Source of the DNA: Bacteroidota bacterium | GTDB taxonomy: Bacteria > Bacteroidota > Bacteroidia > Chitinophagales > LD1 | Reading direction: 5' to 3' | Length of the DNA: 13,480 bases | Assembly (NCBI GenBank): GCA_018267435.1 | Contig: JAFDYM010000479.1 | Location: 1-13,480 of the forward strand | Notes under the pieces: generated by a model | Databases searched by the model: none | What the model was told of the DNA's origin: nothing | The model's input: the letters and a program-made list of their open reading frames with translations, nothing else | Translations under genes and position numbers: made by a program | Shown here: positions 6,823 through 12,208 of the stretch, piece after piece | Numbering within the stretch: the first letter of the stretch is position 1 | How the letters are laid out: every line of letters begins with the position of its first letter

Positions 6823-8721
6823 CTAGTAGGCGCGTTCGTTTTTGCCTTCCATGTAGTTAATAAAAGCCTTGTTTACCACCTTATTTCCGCCCGGTGTAGG
6901 GTAATTGCCAGTAAAGTACCAATCGCCAAGGTTGTGCGGGCACGCCTTGTGTAGGTCCTCTATGGTTTGGTATATTACCTGTACCTCGGCATTAATATGC
7001 TTAGGGCGAACTATCTCCGATATTTTGGCCGATATTTCATCGGCAGTAAATAAACTGTATAGCGCTTGCACATGGTTGCGGTTCTCTTCGGCAGGCTTTA
7101 CAACATCGGCTTTACACAGTTCGTATACTTCCTGAAGCCTGTTTTCCTGTTCGGTATCCTTTAGCAGGTCTATCAAGGCACGGAAGGCAATAAAGTCGTA
7201 CATACGGCTCATGTCTATACCATAGCAATCAGGATAACGTATTTGTGGGGCTGAAGAGACAATGATTATCTTCTTCGGCTTCAGCCTATCTAGTATAGAA
7301 AGGATGCTCTTTTCTAAAGTAGTGCCGCGCACTATCGAGTCGTCAAGCATTACCAATGTATCTACCCCGTCGCGCACGCTACCGTAGGTTATGTCGTACA
7401 CGTGGCTTACCATTTCATCGCGCGAGGCACCATCGGTAATAAAGGTACGTGCCTTTACATCTTTTACAGCTATCTTTTCCATACGAACGCGCATGCTAAG
7501 TATGTCTAACACTTGTTCGTCGTTCAGCTTTTTCGATGTTACAATCTGGTCTTTTTTGTACTCGTTCAAGTGATCTTCCAAGCCCTTCATCATACCGAAA
7601 AAAGCCACTTCGGCGGTATTGGGTATAAACGAAAATACAGTATTGGCAAGGTCGTTATCTATAGCTTTAAGTACCGCTGGGGTAAGATATACGCCAAGGT
7701 TTTTACGCTCGTTGTATATTTCAAAATCGGTGCCGCGGCTAAAGTATATACGTTCGAAACTGCAAGACTTTTTCTCGCCTGGATCTCGCACCAAGTCATG
7801 CTTCACACGGCCGTCTTTCTTTATAGTAAGCGCATGGCCGGGCTGTACTTCCTTAATCGAGTCGAACGGTACATTAAATGTGGTTTGTATAGCTGGGCGT
7901 TCCGATGCTACTACCACTATTTCATCGTCTTGATAATAGTAGGCTGGGCGTATGCCGTTAGGGTCGCGTAGTACAAATGCATCACCGTGGCCAAACATCC
8001 CTGCCATGGCATAGCCGCCGTCAAAGTCTTTAGCCGAGCGCGATAGTATGCGGCGCACGCTAAGCTCTTTGGCTATAAAGTCGGTTATTTCTTTATTGCT
8101 GTGCCCTCTATCCTTATACTTATCGAATATCTTCTGCACCTCGTCATCAAGAAAGTGGCCTATTTTCTCCATTACTGTAATGGTATCGCTACGCTCAATA
8201 GGGTGCTGGCCTAGCTGTATCAATAGGTTGAACTGTTCATCAACATTGGTCATGTTAAAGTTGCCCGCTAGTACCAGGTTACGGGTCATCCAATTGTTTT
8301 CGCGTATAAAAGGGTGGCAGTAGCTATCGTTGTTTCGGCCATAGGTGCCATAGCGCAGGTGGCCCAACAGCAGTTCGCCTATAAATGGGTTGTTCTGCTT
8401 TTGCCATTCGGCTTCAGCTTTCGCGTCGGCCAATGGCTCGTGCCCTTTGGGAAAGGCGCCGAATATTTGGCTAAACACATCCACTATAGGCTGATTGGTG
8501 CTACTGCGCGCGCGGTTTACAAAGTGGCTGCCCGGGTGTGGGTCCAGCTTAATTACAGCCGCGCCTGCACCGTCTTGCCCACGGTTGTGCTGCTTTTCCA
8601 TAAGCAGGTACAGCTTGTTAAGGGCGTACGAAGGCGTGTTGTATTTTTCGATGTAAAAATCGAGAGGTTTCAGTAACCTGATGAGTGCTATACCGCACTC
8701 GTGTTTTATAGCGTCGCTCAT
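6823..8721 (-). CDS. purF: Amidophosphoribosyltransferase, long Bacteroidota form
   Basis: PurF makes 5-phosphoribosylamine from PRPP and glutamine, the first step of de novo purine synthesis in the cytoplasm. The N-terminal Ntn glutaminase domain has the nucleophile Cys9 after a short propeptide (MSDAIKHE), then GHLRYGTYG (120-128) and DPNGIRP (253-259). The phosphoribosyltransferase half carries the PRPP loop LDDSIVRGTT (459-468) and YGIDMS (500-505). At 632 aa it is much longer than typical PurF (about 470-510). The segment between the usual FARPDS site (here FSRGTD, 327-332) and the PRPP loop differs from canonical enzymes. Near the C terminus DWYFTGNYPT (600-609) replaces the CxxC-containing segment of Bacillus-type PurF, so a 4Fe-4S cluster is unlikely. 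The C-terminal tail ending EGKNERAY is what I recall of the Bacteroidota form. No other pur gene is adjacent. Confidence 0.88.
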   Translation of the reverse strand: MSDAIKHECGIALIRLLKPLDFYIEKYNTPSYALNKLYLLMEKQHNRGQDGAGAAVIKLDPHPGSHFVNRARSSTNQPIVDVFSQIFGAFPKGHEPLADAKAEAEWQKQNNPFIGELLLGHLRYGTYGRNNDSYCHPFIRENNWMTRNLVLAGNFNMTNVDEQFNLLIQLGQHPIERSDTITVMEKIGHFLDDEVQKIFDKYKDRGHSNKEITDFIAKELSVRRILSRSAKDFDGGYAMAGMFGHGDAFVLRDPNGIRPAYYYQDDEIVVVASERPAIQTTFNVPFDSIKEVQPGHALTIKKDGRVKHDLVRDPGEKKSCSFERIYFSRGTDFEIYNERKNLGVYLTPAVLKAIDNDLANTVFSFIPNTAEVAFFGMMKGLEDHLNEYKKDQIVTSKKLNDEQVLDILSMRVRMEKIAVKDVKARTFITDGASRDEMVSHVYDITYGSVRDGVDTLVMLDDSIVRGTTLEKSILSILDRLKPKKIIIVSSAPQIRYPDCYGIDMSRMYDFIAFRALIDLLKDTEQENRLQEVYELCKADVVKPAEENRNHVQALYSLFTADEISAKISEIVRPKHINAEVQVIYQTIEDLHKACPHNLGDWYFTGNYPTPGGNKVVNKAFINYMEGKNERAY

Positions 8722-8731
8722 AAAGAGGGCG

Positions 8732-8739
8732 CAAAGTTA
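8732..8739 (-). promoter_or_regulatory. Candidate purF promoter, -7 box TAACTTTG
   Basis: On the minus strand TAACTTTG matches TAnnTTTG exactly. Only 10 bp separate it from the purF ATG, so the mRNA would have almost no leader. The nearest earlier in-frame start is absent, so the start codon itself is not in doubt. A further upstream promoter could supply a longer transcript. Confidence 0.45.
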
Positions 8740-8871
8740 AGCGATTTTATGAAGTATGGCATAGCGGTATGGCAGAATAAACTATTAAAAATGCTTAGAA
8801 AATGATGTATATAGAAAGCTACGCTTTTTTACCTTAACAAATGCCTAGTGCCCCACTTCGGCGGCAAAGTT

Positions 8872-8879
8872 TATATTTG
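8872..8879 (+). promoter_or_regulatory. Candidate desaturase promoter, -7 box TATATTTG
   Basis: TATATTTG matches TAnnTTTG exactly, 29 bp before the desaturase ATG, implying a leader of about 23 nt. It lies in the 187-bp divergent spacer shared with purF. No -33 TTG was found at the expected spacing. Confidence 0.55.
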
Positions 8880-8908
8880 CCTTCCATCAAACGAAAGAAC
8901 GGACCAAT

Positions 8909-9934
8909 ATGCATGATGTAAATAAGTTTGTAATAAGCACCGAGCCCGAGCCGCACCGCATACGCACCCGCCAAATGCTGAAGAGCCACCCGGAAATTAA
9001 AAAGCTGATAGGTAAAAACCCTTACAGTTTTATAGCCGTGGCAGCCTGTGTGCTCGGCCAAATAGGCATTGCCTACCTACTAGGTGACCAGCCTTGGTGG
9101 CTAGCAATTATAGTAGCTTTCTGCGTAGGCGCTTTTCTATCGCACAACCTGTTTGTATTTGTGCACGAGGCTACACACAACCTAATATTCGATAGCAAAC
9201 CGGCTAATTTTCTAGTGGCCATATTTGCCAATACGGTTCAGTTTGTGCCAAGTGCTATATCGTTTATACGCTACCACATTAAGCACCACGCTTTTCAAGG
9301 CGTGCACGAGTTGGATGCCGATTTGCCAAACATTTTCGAGGCCAACCTGTTTAAAAACCGCTGGTGGGGTAAGGCACTTTGGTTGTTTACCTTCCCTATT
9401 TGGCAAATAGCCCGCACCTTCCGCACTACCGAAATAAAACCTTTCGACGGTTGGATGGCGCTTAACTGGGTTTGGGTTTTCGGTTTCGATGCCCTATTGG
9501 TTTACTTCTGCGGCTGGAACGCTCTATTATATATAGCATTCAGCTTGTTTTTTTCGGTAGGATTGCACCCACTGGGCGCACGCTGGATACAGGAGCACTA
9601 TCTAAAAGACGGCAGCGACCAAGAAACTTACAGCTACTATGGCGTATTGAACAAGGTACAGTTCAACATTGGTTACCATAACGAGCATCACGATTTTCCA
9701 TCAATACCTTGGAACAGGTTGCCTGAGCTAAAATCGACTGCACCTGAGTATTACGATACGTTGGCATCGCACAATAGCTGGACAGCCCTGTTGTTCAAAT
9801 TCATATTCGACCCTAAAATGAGTATGTATAGCCGCGTAGTGCGCAAAGAACGTGGCAAGGTAAAATTTGAAGACCAAAGCACACCAGACCAAGACTTGAT
9901 AAAGGCTGGCGACAAAACAACTGTAGAAGCTTAA
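8909..9934 (+). CDS. Fatty acid desaturase, sphingolipid delta-4 desaturase (DEGS) type
   Basis: This 341-residue membrane di-iron desaturase resembles eukaryotic dihydroceramide delta-4 desaturase DEGS (human DEGS1, 323 aa). An N-terminal segment (about 12-40, EPHRIRTRQMLKSHPEIKKL) matches the short domain that precedes the catalytic domain in DEGS proteins. The three histidine boxes are HEATH (86-90), HIKHH (123-127) and HNEHH (257-261), the same spacing classes as HEIAH, HMDHH and HNEHH of DEGS1. Further shared signatures are GLHPLGARWIQEHY (218-231), ETYSYYG (239-245), GYHNEHHDFPSIP (255-267) and EYYDTL. Hydrophobic segments lie at about 40-58, 62-82, 103-118, 155-168 and 185-219. The expected reaction is O2-dependent introduction of a double bond into a lipid chain, possibly of a sphingoid base. 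No sphingolipid gene (serine palmitoyltransferase, ceramide synthase) or redox partner is nearby, so the substrate is inferred. Divergent from purF, monocistronic, followed by a terminator. Confidence 0.88.
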   Translation: MHDVNKFVISTEPEPHRIRTRQMLKSHPEIKKLIGKNPYSFIAVAACVLGQIGIAYLLGDQPWWLAIIVAFCVGAFLSHNLFVFVHEATHNLIFDSKPANFLVAIFANTVQFVPSAISFIRYHIKHHAFQGVHELDADLPNIFEANLFKNRWWGKALWLFTFPIWQIARTFRTTEIKPFDGWMALNWVWVFGFDALLVYFCGWNALLYIAFSLFFSVGLHPLGARWIQEHYLKDGSDQETYSYYGVLNKVQFNIGYHNEHHDFPSIPWNRLPELKSTAPEYYDTLASHNSWTALLFKFIFDPKMSMYSRVVRKERGKVKFEDQSTPDQDLIKAGDKTTVEA

Positions 9935-9953
9935 ACCGCTTTAAATAATATGG

Positions 9954-9984
9954 AAGGCCCTCGAAGAAATTAGGGGGCTTTTTT
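9954..9984 (+). terminator. Intrinsic terminator of the desaturase gene
   Basis: The left arm AAGGCCCTC (9954-9962) pairs, with one bulged G and one wobble, with GGGGGCTT (9973-9980) around the loop GAAGAAATTA. The right arm runs into six T (9979-9984). It lies 20 bp after the desaturase stop codon. Confidence 0.75.
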
Positions 9985-10066
9985 GTTTGTTATTACACCC
10001 ATGGGGAAAGATTAAACCGACAGTCTTGCCTATAAGCAGAAGCGCTTGATATGTTGACCAAGCTTA

Positions 10067-10090
10067 AGCCCATGAATTAATTCATGGGCT
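10067..10090. repeat. REP-like perfect palindrome, copy 1 (24 nt)
   Basis: A perfect 24-nt palindrome: the left half AGCCCATGAATT is followed immediately by its reverse complement. It shares the plan GCCC-n-TGA-(six A/T)-TCA-n-GGGC with the palindrome at 10162-10183. Such extragenic palindromes are usually dispersed repeats, in some genomes mobilised by Y1 (REP-associated) transposases. No transposase is in the window. Confidence 0.7.
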
Positions 10091-10161
10091 ATTGATTTCT
10101 AGGAACTAAGTATTAATGTTCCATTATTCTACATCTGCCCATTATAAGCTACCAATCCGTA

Positions 10162-10183
10162 GCCCGTGATTTAAATCACGGGC
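10162..10183. repeat. REP-like perfect palindrome, copy 2 (22 nt)
   Basis: A perfect 22-nt palindrome with left half GCCCGTGATTT. It differs from copy 1 mainly in the G/C pair after GCCC and in the A/T core (TTTAAA instead of AATTAATT). The two copies start 95 bp apart in a gene-free spacer; between them lies only a small GGAAC/GTTCC hairpin (10102-10122). It may be a second member of the same repeat family. Confidence 0.7.
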
Positions 10184-10205
10184 CAAGCAATGATTATAGC
10201 AAACC

Positions 10206-10240
10206 GCATTGACATGCCTAAAGCATTGACAACAATGCTT
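10206..10240 (-). terminator. Hairpin and direct repeat after the PKD/T9SS gene
   Basis: AAGCATTG (10221-10228) and CAATGCTT (10233-10240) form a perfect 8-bp stem with loop ACAA, 31 bp past the stop codon of the minus-strand PKD gene. The 9-mer GCATTGACA also occurs twice (10206-10214 and 10223-10231). No T-run follows the stem on the minus strand, so termination is possible but unproven. Confidence 0.4.
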
Positions 10241-10270
10241 ATTACGATAACTTATGTGAAACTTCTCCTC

Positions 10271-11491
10271 TTACCTACCCAATACCACTTTGCGGCTTAG
10301 GCTGCCTTCGGCGGCGGTAATGTTTACTATATATATACCGCTAGGCTGTGCGCCTAGGTATAGGCGGTTATTGCCTTGGCTTAGTGCGCCGCTAGCAAGC
10401 ATTTGGCCTGTTAGGTTATATATGGCGCACTGAGTATGGGTGTAGCTGTTGTTTGCCACTACCACCTCGGCGCCGGTGCTATATACCTGTAAATTGCTAA
10501 GTGCTTGTTCGCTTATATCTGTGCCTTGGCTTACTACTATAGTAAGATATGCGTAGCCCTCGCAGCCATAGCTATTGGTGGCCAGCAAAGTTACCGTATA
10601 GGTACCTGGGGCATAAAAAGCCAAACTAGGGTTAGCTATTTCGGTAATAATAGTGCCATCGCCAAAGTCCCAATCGTAATATTGGGCATTGGTGGCCCAC
10701 GATGAGAACTGCACTTCTTGCCCCGTAACAATGTTTTGCGTGCTTACCCCTATGGTTACATTTACCTGCTGTGTGCTTACCGTTACCTGCTTGGTAGCCA
10801 CATAGCTGCCGTATATAAAACCTATTGAGTAATTACCCGCCGGAAGGTTGCCAAAAGTATATACGCCGGTAACATTGCTTTGCGAGGCTACCATTGCATT
10901 TTCGCTATTGAAAAGTTGGCACTGGTTCCATTTAATGGTAGTGTCTTGGTCAACCGTTATGCTGCCGTTAAGGCTGCTGCAGTTAGCATCGCTAGTAGTT
11001 ATAGCTGCGGGGCGCGATATGTGCAACCAAAACCTGGCTGTGTTAAGCTGCTGTGTATTTAGGTTAAAGGTGTGGTCGGTAGTTTGCAGCAGGTACATCT
11101 GCCCTGTTACTTTGTCTTCAAGCCTAATAATAACTGTAGCATCAAGGTTGTTTGTAGATTTTAACCTTATGGTATAGTTACCCGTGTTGTACGACCTAAA
11201 ACCTAAAGGTATAACTTGGTTGCTAATAAAAGGGCCGTTTGAGTTGATAAGGCAGTTAACATTATCGCTGGTGATAGAGAAAAGCTGAGGGGCTTCCAAC
11301 ACGCCGCTCAATATTTTCTTCGAGTCTTCGGTGTAGTGGTAGGTATTACTATTGCCATAGTCTAGGTTAATAGTAGTTTCGTCGGCTTCATCCTGTACGG
11401 CATCATACAGCTCCAGTTTTATTTCTTGCAAGCCAATAGCCCTGCTTGAAAAAAACATACCCATAAACAACAATGCCCAAACGTATTTCAT
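10271..11491 (-). CDS. Secreted PKD-domain protein with type IX secretion sorting domain
   Basis: The 406-residue product begins with a signal peptide (MKYVWALLFMGMFFSSRAIG, about 1-20). The N-terminal half (about 25-240) is beta-rich with no recognised domain; a segment at about 205-240 (GVYTFGNLPAGNYSIGF) resembles a carboxypeptidase-regulatory or SpaA-like beta-sandwich strand set. A PKD domain spans about 245-320, with the hallmark WDFGDG (274-279) and PGTYTVTL (295-302). The C-terminal 75 residues (about 332-406) match a type A T9SS sorting domain: an IYNLTGQML strand, then LPSGIY-like AQPSGIYIV (381-389), ending RKVVLGR. Known T9SS substrates cross the outer membrane and are released or surface-anchored after the tail is removed. 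No enzymatic domain is present, so an adhesive or structural role is the likeliest inference. T9SS machinery genes are not in the window. Confidence 0.87.
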   Translation of the reverse strand: MKYVWALLFMGMFFSSRAIGLQEIKLELYDAVQDEADETTINLDYGNSNTYHYTEDSKKILSGVLEAPQLFSITSDNVNCLINSNGPFISNQVIPLGFRSYNTGNYTIRLKSTNNLDATVIIRLEDKVTGQMYLLQTTDHTFNLNTQQLNTARFWLHISRPAAITTSDANCSSLNGSITVDQDTTIKWNQCQLFNSENAMVASQSNVTGVYTFGNLPAGNYSIGFIYGSYVATKQVTVSTQQVNVTIGVSTQNIVTGQEVQFSSWATNAQYYDWDFGDGTIITEIANPSLAFYAPGTYTVTLLATNSYGCEGYAYLTIVVSQGTDISEQALSNLQVYSTGAEVVVANNSYTHTQCAIYNLTGQMLASGALSQGNNRLYLGAQPSGIYIVNITAAEGSLSRKVVLGR

Positions 11492-11531
11492 GCCCTAAAT
11501 TATCTTATCCCTCTTTACTTACTATGATATG

Positions 11532-11539
11532 CAAATATA
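11532..11539 (-). promoter_or_regulatory. Candidate promoter of the PKD/T9SS gene, -7 box TATATTTG
   Basis: On the minus strand TATATTTG matches TAnnTTTG exactly, 40 bp before the start codon. An identical second box lies farther upstream at 11590-11583. Either could be used; the proximal one gives a leader of about 34 nt. Confidence 0.5.
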
Positions 11540-11974
11540 CTAAGAGGTTGCGCATCGCGCTGCGTTTGGTTTAAAATAATCGCAAATATATTTCGTGTCA
11601 AGGGTATAAACGAATGACAGTGCGCATGCGTTGCCTGTACAGGGGGTACTTTTGGCTGAGAATGGTCAGTGATGGAGCTATATGAGTCCTCCTTTTTTGT
11701 CGCTGATGTCTTCGACATTCGCAGATTTCTATGATTTAGTAAGATCAATACATTAGGTACGGTCTATTGTACTAAAATCGGTTTCAATCATAACAATCAG
11801 CGTTATCTGCGTACAAAAAATGTATTCATACTTCGAACATCAATTCCCGCGAAAATTCCTCTCTTTTTCTACCGAAAACCTTACCTAACAAGGGTAGAAA
11901 AAACCTTAATGATTGATAACAAAAGCATTAAGTAAAACGGAAAGCGGTATCTTTAAGTATAGTGCCTGCGCCCT

Positions 11975-12032
11975 AAAAAATTGACATGGTTTGCAAGGCA
12001 AAACGTCAAATTTTTCGAGACTTTTTTTGACG
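11975..12032 (+). promoter_or_regulatory. Candidate attenuator-like leader element: two mutually exclusive hairpins
   Basis: The segment GTCAA (12005-12009) can pair with TTGAC upstream (11981-11985), extended by an A/T stem (11975-11979 with 12011-12015) and an inner GTTTGC/GCAAAAC stem. Alternatively CGTCAAA (12004-12010) pairs perfectly with TTTGACG downstream (12026-12032). The two folds cannot coexist, and a run of seven T (12022-12028) lies in the second. The layout resembles a transcription attenuator, about 180 bp before nrdJ. Regulation is inferred only. Confidence 0.35.
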
Positions 12033-12048
12033 AAACAGTTTTCAACAC

Positions 12049-12084
12049 AAGCACTTAGCTGTATGCGAGGCATAGCAAGTGTTT
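12049..12084 (+). other. Long imperfect stem-loop upstream of nrdJ
   Basis: AAGCACTT (12049-12056) pairs with AAGTGTTT (12077-12084, one G-T wobble). The stem continues through GC/GC and TATGC/GCATA to the 3-nt loop GAG (12067-12069), with only a one-base and a two-base bulge. It is about 15 bp in total and among the most stable folds in the gene-free regions. No T-run follows, so it is not a classical terminator. Confidence 0.45.
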
Positions 12085-12208
12085 CGGCTGTGTTTGCACA
12101 TCTGTTGTTTATAAAGTAAGTGGCTTTTTTGGGCTTAGAGAAATAGATTCGTCATAACGTTTTCGCATAGCGTTGCTCAATCAATCACCACACCTTATTT
12201 TTAGTATC

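Larger units (their letters stand above)
11591..12208 (+). other. Gene-free region upstream of nrdJ, rich in inverted repeats
   Basis: No convincing coding region is seen. In order, it holds: the palindrome CCTGTACAGG (11634-11643) followed by a plus-strand TACTTTTG box (11647-11654, exact TAnnTTTG); a cluster of four CGCWGAT motifs in both orientations (11701-11811); a 10-bp inverted repeat TTTTTCTACC/GGTAGAAAAA (11864-11873 with 11893-11902); alternative hairpins at 11975-12032; and a long stem at 12049-12084. No TAnnTTTG box lies within 500 bp of the nrdJ ATG, so either the leader is very long or a non-consensus promoter is used. A cobalamin riboswitch was looked for, and no B12 box was found. 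Confidence 0.45.

Noticed and set aside
4480..8721. purF and the ompA-like gene as one operon
   Set aside because: They share a strand, but the 201-bp A/T-rich gap with its own candidate promoter and hairpin, and unrelated functions, argue against it.
10067..10183. CRISPR array or attachment site from the two palindromes
   Set aside because: Only two units, not identical, no spacer series and no cas or integrase gene. A REP-like repeat fits better.
11515..11748. 77-codon minus-strand open frame upstream of the PKD gene
   Set aside because: The translation resembles no family, lacks the ATA-rich codon pattern and overlaps two promoter boxes and the CGCWGAT repeats.
11880..12208. Adenosylcobalamin riboswitch before nrdJ
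   Set aside because: Expected from the gene's B12 dependence, but no B12-box (GCCACTG-like) on the plus strand and no conserved core were found. The only similar string is AGTGGC, on the wrong strand.
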